Made by a program: the position numbers and the translations under genes
Part shown: in pieces, positions 1 through 7,730 of the stretch
Numbering within the stretch: position 1 is the stretch's first letter
How the letters are laid out: the number at the start of each line of letters is the position of its first letter
Source: CALLVY01 sp937899855
GTDB taxonomy: Bacteria > Bacteroidota > Bacteroidia > Chitinophagales > Saprospiraceae
Assembly (NCBI GenBank): GCA_039820405.1
Contig: JBCBQC010000030.1
Location: 1-64,000, forward strand
Direction: 5' to 3'
DNA: 64,000 bases
Notes under the pieces: generated by a model
What the model was told of the DNA's origin: nothing
The model's database searches: none
The model's input: only the letters and a program-made list of their open reading frames with translations

Positions 1-1150
1 ACCCCAATCGTCGGAGGGGCCGGAATCGCATCACACTCTACCGTAACATCACTCGGGATGCCCGCCGTAAAGCTCGGCACACTCGTATCCACTACCGTGA
101 TAATCTGGATGGCGGAGTCGATGTTCGAGCATTGGTCTGCTACGTACCACACCCGGCGCAAGCTATAATTGTTATCCGAGCAAGTACCCGTATTGGTCTG
201 CGTACTCGTCTCCGAAAAGGTGATCGTTACATCGCTCGAACCATCACAGTTGTCACCAGCCGTGATGTCCACCCCAATCGTCGGAGGAGCCGGGATAGCG
301 TCGCACTCTACCGTAACATCACTCGGAATGCCCGCCGTAAAGCTCGGGACACTCGTATCTACCACCGTGATGATTTGAATCGCCGAGTCAATATTCGCAC
401 ATTGGTCTGCTACGTACCACACCCGGCGCAAGCTATAATTGTTATCCGAGCAAGTGCCCGTATTGGTCTGCGTACTCGTCTCCGAAAAGGTAATCGTTAC
501 ATCGCTACTACCATCACAGTTATCACCAGCCGTGATGTCCACCCCAATCGTCGGAGGAGCCGGAATCGCGTCGCACTCTACCGTGATATCACTTGGGATG
601 CCCGCCGTGAAGCTTGGTACACTTGTATCCACCACCGTGATGATCTGGATCGCCGAGTCGATGTTCGAGCATTGATCTGCTACGTACCACACCCGGCGCA
701 AGCTGTAATTGTTATCCGAGCAAGTGCCCGTATTGGTCTGCGTACTCGTTTCCGAAAAGGTGATCGTTACATCGCTGCTACCATCACAGTTGTCACCAGC
801 CGTGATGTCCACCCCAATCGTCGGAGGAGTGGGGATGGCGTCGCACTCTACCGTCACATCACTCGGGATACCCGCCGTAAAGCTCGGCACACTTGTATCC
901 ACCACCGTGATAATCTGAATGGCGGAGTCGATGTTCGAGCATTGGTCTTCGACGTACCACACCCGGCGCAAGCTATAATTGTTATCTGAGCAAGTACCCG
1001 TATTGGTCTGCGTACTCGTCTCCGAAAAGGTGATCGTTACATCGCTACTACCATCACAGTTGTCACCAGCCGTGATGTCCACTCCAATCGTCGGAGGAGC
1101 CGGGATGGCGTCGCACTCTACCGTGACATCACTCGGGATACCCGCCGTAA
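1..1150 (-). repeat. Tandem 270-bp coding repeats (about 4.2 copies)
   Basis: The motif beginning ACCCCAATCGTCGGAGG recurs at 1, 271, 541, 811 and (as ACTCCAATCG) 1081, an exact period of 270 bp. The copies differ by scattered single bases only. Read on the minus strand each unit is a 90-residue module containing VTVECDAIP, ITAGDNCDGSSD and RRVWYVEDQCSN, which looks like a HYR/Ig-type extracellular module. The period is a multiple of three, so copy-number change keeps the frame. The array continues beyond the left edge. Confidence 0.95.
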
Positions 1151-1976
1151 AATAGGGTACGGTATCATCCGTGATGGTAAAATCCGCCGTGGTCTGACTG
1201 CTGTTTCCACAGTCATCGGAGGCAGTAAACACAACGGTGATCGTTCCCGTACCACTGCAACCAGAGGGGAGATTCGTAAAGTCGTTGGTCCAGATGACCG
1301 ACCCACAACCATCCACCGCTACGGCACCTCCCTGATTGTTGATCCAGGTTTGTAAATCCGAATAATTGCCACTTCCATCGCAATTGACCGTCAGGTCGCT
1401 AGCGGGCGTGGTGATCGTTGGAGCCTCGGAGTCTTCTACCTCAACGACCTGATTTTCAACCGAAGTATTGCCACAATCATCCGTTGCCGTCCAGGTGCGG
1501 ATGATCGTATAGGTGTCACAGGTATCGGAGCAAGAAATTGGCGGACTGAGTACCACGGAGGCCGTACCGCTGAGGTCAGCATTGTCGACTAAAGTAAAAC
1601 TCAAATTGCCACCATTCACAGAGTAAGGACCAAACTGATAAGCCCGATCGTAGTCTCCCGAATAATTGATTCCGTCAATGTTCGTATTCCAAGTACTGAC
1701 GGAGCTGGGATGGCTGGCAATTAAATGGAAGGTAAAGGTATCGTCGGAAGGATCGTTAGGGGTATTGTTATTTTGACACTGTAAATTGAAGGTGAGCACT
1801 TCGATGGGGGCCACATCGGCAGGGGCCGACCAAAGCGTGATTTGAAAGAGGAACAACCATGCCCACAGTAGGTACAGTTTCCCAGTTGCAGATAGTCCCC
1901 GGCAAAGTGGAAAAAAATTCCCACTAACTTTGGAAGTAGAGTAGCCTGTACTCCTTTTTGTAAATGTCTTATCCAT
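1..1976 (-). CDS. Large secreted repeat protein with HYR-like modules, partial (C-terminus off the left edge)
   Basis: I read this frame by hand from the ATG at 1976; it stays open to base 1, giving at least 658 residues. A basic N-terminus and a hydrophobic stretch (about residues 34-50, LYLLWAWLFLFQ) look like a signal peptide with a long n-region. Residues about 60-150 form a module with the motif NTPNDPSDDTFTF, two further Cys-rich modules with DDCGN motifs follow, and then the 90-residue repeats begin. Such architecture is typical of T9SS-exported surface proteins of Saprospiria; a C-terminal sorting domain would be expected outside the window but is not seen. It lies downstream of, and in the same orientation as, the IgGFc-binding-like gene. 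Ligand and role are unknown. Plus-strand reading frames inside the repeats are shadows. Confidence 0.85.
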   Translation of the reverse strand, partial: MDKTFTKRSTGYSTSKVSGNFFPLCRGLSATGKLYLLWAWLFLFQITLWSAPADVAPIEVLTFNLQCQNNNTPNDPSDDTFTFHLIASHPSSVSTWNTNIDGINYSGDYDRAYQFGPYSVNGGNLSFTLVDNADLSGTASVVLSPPISCSDTCDTYTIIRTWTATDDCGNTSVENQVVEVEDSEAPTITTPASDLTVNCDGSGNYSDLQTWINNQGGAVAVDGCGSVIWTNDFTNLPSGCSGTGTITVVFTASDDCGNSSQTTADFTITDDTVPYFTAGIPSDVTVECDAIPAPPTIGVDITAGDNCDGSSDVTITFSETSTQTNTGTCSDNNYSLRRVWYVEDQCSNIDSAIQIITVVDTSVPSFTAGIPSDVTVECDAIPTPPTIGVDITAGDNCDGSSDVTITFSETSTQTNTGTCSDNNYSLRRVWYVADQCSNIDSAIQIITVVDTSVPSFTAGIPSDITVECDAIPAPPTIGVDITAGDNCDGSSDVTITFSETSTQTNTGTCSDNNYSLRRVWYVADQCANIDSAIQIITVVDTSVPSFTAGIPSDVTVECDAIPAPPTIGVDITAGDNCDGSSDVTITFSETSTQTNTGTCSDNNYSLRRVWYVADQCSNIDSAIQIITVVDTSVPSFTAGIPSDVTVECDAIPAPPTIG

Positions 1977-2355
1977 TAATTGGGTAAGTCTTTGCTTTCT
2001 AATTGTTTTGCATACACTCTTCCCGTTTCTTCCCACATTAGGTAATGGTTTATTACTGGGGGGATATCTGTCACAAAAAGTGAATTAATTTTACTCTTAC
2101 CTAAACACCACTATCAAAAAGGACAATAACTATACCAAGACTCTATACATTTACAAAAAACAACTATTACCAAATCAAATGTTTTTTTGCGATAAATGGC
2201 CCTCATCCGATGTCAGCAAATTGCGCCGGGAGAAAAGCGTTCCCATTTCTCGCAATCTGTGACAGGCCAAGCGACTCGGCATTGCGCCCGCTCACTCTTC
2301 GATCAGTCTTACCGTATAGAAAAGCTAGCAAAGAATTTGGGATTCGGAATCAGAT
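1977..2355. other. AT-rich intergenic region upstream of the repeat protein
   Basis: These 379 bp are much richer in A and T than the surrounding genes, especially 2040-2190. They should hold the promoter and leader of the minus-strand gene starting at 1976. I found no convincing TTG/TAnnTTTG pair and no hairpin followed by a T-tract. A 74-codon plus-strand frame starting at 2196 has no protein-like character and overlaps the end of the next gene antisense. Confidence 0.6.
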
Positions 2356-4635
2356 TTAGAGACCATCACCAGCTACCACCCGCACCACCACACTACAGCT
2401 GGGATCAGTGGTATCGCTGATGGTGAAGAGAATTGGACTACTCGCCGGGTAAGGACCAAAGCGATGTACGGAGTTGTAAGTCTTCACCAACTCCACCCCC
2501 GCAATGGTCGCTCGCCATTGGCTCCCCGTATGTTGCCCAATCACCGCCAAACTAAAAGCAATGGTATCATCGCTGGGATCAGCGGGACTGCCATTGTCCG
2601 TACAAGTGACCTCCGAAATGGCGTGCAACAAGTCACAGGAAGTACCGGAGGACCAATCGGAAGTAGGGGGGTAAATCGCCACCTCTTGATAGGTGAGGCT
2701 GACGGAAGGATCGCAGTCATCACGCACGGTCGGGTGGACAGTGGGAAGACTCGTGTTACAATCGATGGTCAGATCGACTGGGACACCTTGGATTTCGGGA
2801 ACACCGCTGCAAACATAAAATTGCAAACAAACGCTTCCGGCAATTCCGTTTTCATTTTCCAATTCCACCTTAATGATGTCCGTACCGCTAAAACCATCTA
2901 CCGGGGTATAAACAATACAGGAATCGGACTCCACCACAATGGAGGCCGTAGCCGCTCCCCCGGTAAAATTGATGATGCGGTGGGTGGTTCCACAACTCTG
3001 AGGAAGAAGACAATGTCGGTAGGTCTGCCCCGCGCAAACCGTATCGACAAAGTAGGAGGAGGTCGAAAGCAAAACATCGGGATCGAGAATGTTGACCTTT
3101 TCTTCAAAGCTATTCAAATACCCATACGTACCCGTTCTGCCTCCCTGCCCATTGAGTTGGGCGGCAAAAAAATACGAATCGCAGCTGATGGCATTGTAAT
3201 CGGCCAGGCTGGCCCCCGTAAACACCACGGCTGAATAACCCGGTAAGCCGGGAACCGTCCGAGCCGTCACCCCATAGTTCGTATAAAGGGTATCGTTAAA
3301 ACGCAGGGTGGACAGCCCGGTATTTTCCACAATGACGTAGGTCGCGTAATTGGCGGAGTTGTCGAACATCTTGACAAATTCGACGTAGTTGGAACCCCGA
3401 CAGGGTCCCACCGGCGAGACCAAAGCCATCCCCATTTCCCCCTCCCCCGGCGTCAACCCCGACACGTGAAAGACGTAGGCCGCCTTGCTGGTACGAATGG
3501 AATGGACATCCCCAAAATTACCGAGCCAATTGTAACGGTGGTAAGCCCCCGCGGCCAAGGTCGCCACGGGACTGGCCCCACCATCGACAAAAATTTGGGT
3601 CGAATCCTCAATAGCGACAATGATCGCGTAGTCTTGATTGTCCGCGACCTCTCCCCGCACCACTACGTAATCCGTCCCCACCCGCTCGCTGGGTACCAAC
3701 TGGTCGACCCCGCCATCCCGATTGCTCACCCCCTCAATCTTGGTGTGCTGAGAACCACTGATCGCTACGATCAATTTATCGGATTGAATAAGCATCCCCG
3801 ATACGCTTTGGTTGACGTCATCATCGCGAATCAGATAGCTCTCTCCCGACTGTAGGACTACCGTGTGGGGACTGGTGATCCCCGCCATTGGAATGGAAAA
3901 AGTAAAGGTGACGGTCGTACTGTCCTCCGTGGCCATGACCGAGACAAAATGGTTTTCAGAATTGGAAGTCGTGCCGCCGTCGGGAGCGGCCGTATTGACC
4001 TGGCTACCGGCCCGGAAGCTGGTCCCCAAAGCCTCCTCCCCCTTTACGGTCAGCAAATTATTGTTGTACACCCCATCGATCACGTAAAGGACCTGGAGGG
4101 GAACATCGCTGGTGATGATAAAGCCTTTGTCCCGCTCGGGAGTATTCTCATTATGGGTCTGCATCACTGAAGTATCCAGTGCCACCAATACTTCCGAACC
4201 CGCCATGACGGTGGTGTCGAGTACAAAAGAAGTCCCATCGGGCGTGCGAATTTGAACGTTAGCCGTCGGAAAGGAGGTGGATAAGACCAGCTTGGAGGGA
4301 TCGTCGTAGGAGGCATCACTGTAAGAACCCCGCGTTTGCCATACCGGTGGCAGGTAGTAGGTGAGGCCACCATCACAGGTCCCGCTGCCGGCTGGCTCCG
4401 CATTGGCGGAAACCACGACCCGCTCCGTTTGATGGGTCTTGGATGCTCCGACTGCCCACTGTACCCATTCCCACAACAGGTCGAATTGGAACCATCCCAC
4501 GACGCCGAGCAGAACAAAGGAGGCAGAAAATAGCAGGGAATAGAAACGGGGGCCACGAATCCGCTCGGGACGTGTGCCCCGGAAAGTAGATTCTAAGGGA
4601 AGTGGGGAGTCGCTTTTGCTAGGCCGTTTTCTCAT
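2356..4635 (-). CDS. Surface protein with IgGFc-binding-like N-terminal domain
   Basis: 759 residues. After a basic N-terminus a single hydrophobic segment (about 31-50) serves as membrane anchor or uncleaved signal. Residues about 85-510 match the pattern of the IgGFc-binding N-terminal domain family: YYLPPVW near the start, repeated VVVA/IVVAIEDST strands and a TDYVVVRGE motif. Later parts hold Ig-like modules (PEIQGVPVDLTIDC) and a terminal module with the motif DNGSPADPSDDT that resembles the first module of the neighbouring gene ending at 1976. The protein stops right after this module, without a visible T9SS sorting tail, which is unusual for the family in this phylum. Substrate and role are unknown; adhesion or surface display is an inference. 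ATG at 4635 is the first start in frame. Confidence 0.75.
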   Translation of the reverse strand: MRKRPSKSDSPLPLESTFRGTRPERIRGPRFYSLLFSASFVLLGVVGWFQFDLLWEWVQWAVGASKTHQTERVVVSANAEPAGSGTCDGGLTYYLPPVWQTRGSYSDASYDDPSKLVLSTSFPTANVQIRTPDGTSFVLDTTVMAGSEVLVALDTSVMQTHNENTPERDKGFIITSDVPLQVLYVIDGVYNNNLLTVKGEEALGTSFRAGSQVNTAAPDGGTTSNSENHFVSVMATEDSTTVTFTFSIPMAGITSPHTVVLQSGESYLIRDDDVNQSVSGMLIQSDKLIVAISGSQHTKIEGVSNRDGGVDQLVPSERVGTDYVVVRGEVADNQDYAIIVAIEDSTQIFVDGGASPVATLAAGAYHRYNWLGNFGDVHSIRTSKAAYVFHVSGLTPGEGEMGMALVSPVGPCRGSNYVEFVKMFDNSANYATYVIVENTGLSTLRFNDTLYTNYGVTARTVPGLPGYSAVVFTGASLADYNAISCDSYFFAAQLNGQGGRTGTYGYLNSFEEKVNILDPDVLLSTSSYFVDTVCAGQTYRHCLLPQSCGTTHRIINFTGGAATASIVVESDSCIVYTPVDGFSGTDIIKVELENENGIAGSVCLQFYVCSGVPEIQGVPVDLTIDCNTSLPTVHPTVRDDCDPSVSLTYQEVAIYPPTSDWSSGTSCDLLHAISEVTCTDNGSPADPSDDTIAFSLAVIGQHTGSQWRATIAGVELVKTYNSVHRFGPYPASSPILFTISDTTDPSCSVVVRVVAGDGL

Positions 4636-4830
4636 TTTTTAACTTTTCCGGCATCACTGTCTCGCTGCTGTCCAAGCCCAGCAAGACGCACCGGTGGTTT
4701 TGCACATTCAATGGCTACTGGAAAAAAAAGTCAATAATTGTACCAATTGTGACGGCCTGGATAGCAAGATATTTTCGCGTAAGCGTTCTACTATGCAACA
4801 AAAATGAAGAAGGCAAAGGGCGGTGGTGGC

Positions 4831-5325
4831 TTAGGAAGTAGCGGCTAGGCGATAGGTTTCGAAAAATTCGTGACGCGCAATCCGGTAAACGGAGCGAAAA
4901 TCGAGGGGACTGACGAGATAATCGTGGACCCGGAGGGTCATGGGGGCCTCCCAGGAAGCCATAAACTCGAAGGTGGCGGCGGTACTTACTTGTGCGGCCA
5001 GGGCGGGGTCAAATTCGATGGCCATGATTTTTCCGGTGGGCTGGTAGGCGGCGTAGGCTCCTTCCGCCGGACCGATCAATTGGTAGCGCCCTTGGAATTT
5101 TTCGGCACCGAGCAGGTACTCCTCCCGAGCGCCGGTTTGGTTTTGTACCACGTAGTCGCCGGCTTGAGCGCGGTTGGTGGTTTCGTGTCCGTCGCGGGTG
5201 ATGGTGTGAATTACTTCTCCGGCTTGTGCGGGGCGGGCGAGGATGGCCCTAAACTTTTCGTAGCACTGTCCTTTGTCGCGAATGAGGGGGAGAAAACGCG
5301 TTTTCATATCTTCCTGTGTCAGCAT
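4831..5325 (-). CDS. Small PGDYG-like protein, function unknown
   Basis: 164 residues, no signal peptide and no membrane segment, so probably cytoplasmic. The central part contains AGDYVVQNQTGAREEY followed by an aromatic-rich stretch ending in KFQGRY, which resembles the PGDYG-type domain of unknown function found in small bacterial proteins. The remainder is predicted mixed alpha/beta with a C-terminal helix (RHEFFETYRLA). The MITE-like element begins 16 bp upstream of its start codon, so its original promoter may have been displaced or replaced by the element. The family assignment rests on a short motif and is tentative. Confidence 0.6.
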   Translation of the reverse strand: MLTQEDMKTRFLPLIRDKGQCYEKFRAILARPAQAGEVIHTITRDGHETTNRAQAGDYVVQNQTGAREEYLLGAEKFQGRYQLIGPAEGAYAAYQPTGKIMAIEFDPALAAQVSTAATFEFMASWEAPMTLRVHDYLVSPLDFRSVYRIARHEFFETYRLAATS

Positions 5326-5341
5326 ATCTCGGGTAGTTTTC

Positions 5342-5505
5342 TAGAAGCCATCTCAAAATGTTTTTGTTGGCGAGAGAGCGGTCATTTTTGTTCCGACGAG
5401 GCGCCAAAACGGGGCATAGCCGCAGCTAAGCGACGCTTTTGGCAACGAAGTAGGGGCGAAAATGAACCTGTCGCAGCCCGAAAGATATTTTTGAAATGGC
5501 TTCTA
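5342..5505. mobile_element. MITE-like palindromic element, copy 1
   Basis: A 160-bp core begins GAAGCCATCTCAAAA and ends TTTTGAAATGGCTTC, imperfect terminal inverted repeats, and is flanked by TA on both sides, as expected for a TA target duplication (Tc1/mariner or IS630 type). Inner segments also pair imperfectly (CGCCAAAACG with CGCTTTTGGC), so the element can fold into a long hairpin. A second copy lies at 45910-46073 in the opposite orientation. No transposase frame exists inside, so it must be mobilised in trans. It sits between the PGDYG-like gene and the SLATT-patatin-TIR cassette. Confidence 0.85.
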
Positions 5506-5583
5506 CAATCGTTTCGACAAATATAAAAGAATTTACTAATTTTAGACCTCACCACTAATGACCAACCGCGCTCACCAAAAGTA

Positions 5584-6045
5584 ATGAAAAAACAGCCCAC
5601 TCCCAAAATGACGGAGGCCGATTACCTCACCCAACGCATCGAAGATCAAATCAAGTGGTACAGCAGTAAAAGTCGTTGGAACCAAAAACGCTACAAGACC
5701 ATCAAGATTGGCATCATCGTCATCTCGGTACTCATTCCCTTTCTGACGGGCTTGATCGATGAAAACGGTTTTTGGCTAAAAGTGGCCGTTGGGATTGGTG
5801 GGGTAATGATTGCGGCGGGGGAAAGTATTCTATCCCTGCAAAAATACCAGGAAAATTGGATGGAGTACCGCAAAGCCTCCGAAACGCTCAAGCGCGAACG
5901 GCTGCTTTTCCTCACCCAATCGGGGCCCTATCGCCAGGGAGCCAGACTCCAACTGCTGGTCGAACGGATCGAAGACTTTACCGAAAATGAGAACAAAGCG
6001 TGGCTGGAATACGTAAAAACGGAAAACAGCGATCTCAAAGACTAA
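5584..6045 (+). CDS. SLATT-type (DUF4231-like) two-helix membrane protein
   Basis: 153 residues. Two hydrophobic helices at about 40-58 and 63-85 are followed by a long soluble helix with the conserved W92-xx-YR pattern and a KRERLLFLTQSGPY segment, the layout of DUF4231 in the SLATT superfamily. SLATT proteins are 2-TM predicted membrane-disrupting effectors that occur beside SMODS/CD-NTases, SLOG or other sensor domains. Here the partners are a patatin 28 bp downstream and a TIR protein beyond it, all in one direction. A weak -7 candidate (TAATTTTA, 5537-5544) lies between the MITE and the start codon. Membrane effector activity is inferred from the family, not seen. Confidence 0.75.
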   Translation: MKKQPTPKMTEADYLTQRIEDQIKWYSSKSRWNQKRYKTIKIGIIVISVLIPFLTGLIDENGFWLKVAVGIGGVMIAAGESILSLQKYQENWMEYRKASETLKRERLLFLTQSGPYRQGARLQLLVERIEDFTENENKAWLEYVKTENSDLKD

Positions 6046-6073
6046 AATTCCCTCTCTTTAATAAATCAACACC

Positions 6074-7180
6074 ATGTCCCTACTTTCCCGCTTAAACACT
6101 CCTGGCCCCAAACGCCTGCTCGCCCTCGACGGGGGCGGTATCCGTGGTGCCATCACCCTGGGCTACCTCGTCGAATTGGAAAAAATACTCCGGGAGCGCT
6201 ACCGCAAACCCGACTTCCGACTGTGCGACTATTTTGACCTCATCGGAGGTACCAGTACCGGCGCCATCATCGCCAGTGGCCTAGCCATCGGAATGTCGGC
6301 CGTCGAAATCAGCGAGTTGTACCAAGTGCTGGGGGGACGTATTTTTGGGCAAAAGAAAGGCCTCTTCCAACGCCTGAGCGCCAAATTCAAGATCGACGCC
6401 CTGGAGAGCGAACTGACCAAGATCTTTGGCGATATGACCCTGGCCAGCGAGCGCATCCGCACCGGGCTGTGCATCGTCACCAAACGCGCCGACACCGGCA
6501 GTACCTGGCCCCTCACCAACCACCCCGAAGCCAAATACTTCAAGTACAATAAGGACATCCTGCTGCGGGAAGCCGTCCGCGCCTCCACCGCCGCCCCCAC
6601 CTACTTCGAACCCGAAGCCATCGAAGTCGGTAAAGGCCAAGTCGGCGCCTTCGTCGACGGCGGGGTCAGCATGCACAACGATCCCTCCATGATGCTATTC
6701 CTCATGGCCACCCTCCGGGGCTTCCCCTACCACTGGTCTACCGGCGCCGACCAATTGCTCCTCACCTCCATCGGTACCGGCACCTGGCCCCAGGAATCCA
6801 CCGTAGCCGACGTCACCGATAACAAGCTCTGGGACTGGGCCGGTGACGTGATCAACCTCCTGATGAACGACGCCAAGGAAATGCACCACCTCCTACTGCA
6901 ATACCTCTCCCAAAGCCCCACCGCCAAACCCATCGATCGCGAGATAGGTGACCTCTCCCAAGACCTACTCGGCGGACGAGCCGCCCTCCACTACCTGCGT
7001 TACGATGCCGTCCTGACCCAGGAAGCCCTGAGCAAGATCGGCTTTGGCCACGTCGATGCCACGAGCCTCCACGAAATGTCCGCAGCCGAAAACCGGGGCG
7101 TCCTCGCCGAAATTGGAGCCGCCGCCGCCCAGGTCGACCTCCAAAGCGATCACTTTCCCGCGGTCTTCGATCCCGCTTAA
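6074..7180 (+). CDS. Patatin-like phospholipase
   Basis: 368 residues, soluble. The patatin core is intact: oxyanion loop GGGIRG at 20-25, nucleophile elbow GTSTG at 59-63 (Ser61) and the DGG motif at 195-197 (Asp195), giving the Ser-Asp dyad. Patatins hydrolyse acyl ester bonds of phospholipids; several bacterial members act as effectors in abortive-infection systems such as CBASS (CapV). No signal peptide is present, so it would act on the inner membrane from the cytoplasm. It lies 28 bp after the SLATT gene and 38 bp before the TIR gene, which argues for co-transcription. Residues past about 215 contain no second recognisable domain. A housekeeping lipase role cannot be excluded. Confidence 0.85.
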   Translation: MSLLSRLNTPGPKRLLALDGGGIRGAITLGYLVELEKILRERYRKPDFRLCDYFDLIGGTSTGAIIASGLAIGMSAVEISELYQVLGGRIFGQKKGLFQRLSAKFKIDALESELTKIFGDMTLASERIRTGLCIVTKRADTGSTWPLTNHPEAKYFKYNKDILLREAVRASTAAPTYFEPEAIEVGKGQVGAFVDGGVSMHNDPSMMLFLMATLRGFPYHWSTGADQLLLTSIGTGTWPQESTVADVTDNKLWDWAGDVINLLMNDAKEMHHLLLQYLSQSPTAKPIDREIGDLSQDLLGGRAALHYLRYDAVLTQEALSKIGFGHVDATSLHEMSAAENRGVLAEIGAAAAQVDLQSDHFPAVFDPA

Positions 7181-7218
7181 GCTCCGAGCCATTTCCACAT
7201 CCTCAATCACTTAGACCC

Positions 7219-7719
7219 ATGTTTGACCCAACGATCCCCATCAAAATTTTTACCTCCTACGCGCACAAGGACGAACCCATGCGTCAGGAACTGGATACCC
7301 ACCTCGCCATGATCCGCCGCCACGAGGCCGTCGATATCTGGAACGACCGCGAGATCGACGCTGGAGAGGAATGGGATGCCGCCATTCGCAAAGAGTTCGA
7401 AGAGGCCGATATCATCATGCTGCTTTTTAGCCCCAGCTTCTTGGGCTCGCGCTACATCTACGAAAAGGAAATGGTGGCGGCCCTCCAACGCCACGAGGAA
7501 CGCAGCGCGGTGGTCTTTCCCATCATCCTCCGCCGCTGCGAATGGCGCGAAACCGAATTTAGAAAACTACAAGTGGCCCCGCGGGACGTGGCGGGTGAAC
7601 GGAAACCCATCAAAAACTGGGACGATAGCGACGAGGCGTACTACACCGTCGCGCAGGAGCTCAAACGCGTCATCAAAAGCGTACAGGCCCGTAAGAAAGC
7701 CGCCGCCGAGAAGGGATAG
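7219..7719 (+). CDS. Stand-alone TIR-domain protein
   Basis: 166 residues. Residues 7-135 form a TIR_2-type domain: strand A with IFTSYAHKDE, a box around IWNDREIDAGEEW, and SPSFLGSRYIYEKEM, in which Glu82 or Glu84 is the likely catalytic glutamate of NAD-cleaving TIR proteins. The C-terminus is a Lys/Ala-rich helix. Bacterial TIR domains cleave NAD or make ADP-ribose-type signal molecules in Thoeris and related defence systems. It is the last gene of the SLATT-patatin-TIR cassette and ends 11 bp from the convergent M48-like gene. The domain call is firm; NADase or signal-producing activity and any phage trigger are inferred. Confidence 0.85.
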   Translation: MFDPTIPIKIFTSYAHKDEPMRQELDTHLAMIRRHEAVDIWNDREIDAGEEWDAAIRKEFEEADIIMLLFSPSFLGSRYIYEKEMVAALQRHEERSAVVFPIILRRCEWRETEFRKLQVAPRDVAGERKPIKNWDDSDEAYYTVAQELKRVIKSVQARKKAAAEKG

Positions 7720-7730
7720 CAACAGCCCGC

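Noticed and set aside
132..989. Plus-strand frames in the 270-bp repeat region (132-989, 169-378, 439-675, 709-918)
   Set aside because: They are antisense to the minus-strand repeat frame, which is open from 1976 to the window edge and has clear extracellular-module motifs. Their periodicity only mirrors the repeats.
1..1150. CRISPR-like periodicity
   Set aside because: The period is 270 bp without short repeats and variable spacers; the whole unit is repeated and codes for protein.
2196..2420. 74-codon plus-strand frame
   Set aside because: No protein-like composition, no start context, and it overlaps the end of the IgGFc-binding-like gene antisense.
4870..5526. 218-codon plus-strand frame
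   Set aside because: It is antisense to the PGDYG-like gene and runs through the MITE-like element, combining unrelated sequence.
5584..7719. Canonical CBASS or Thoeris assignment for the SLATT-patatin-TIR cassette
   Set aside because: There is no CD-NTase, Cap2/Cap3 or ThsA-like SIR2-SLOG gene within the surrounding region, so only the domain relationship is claimed.
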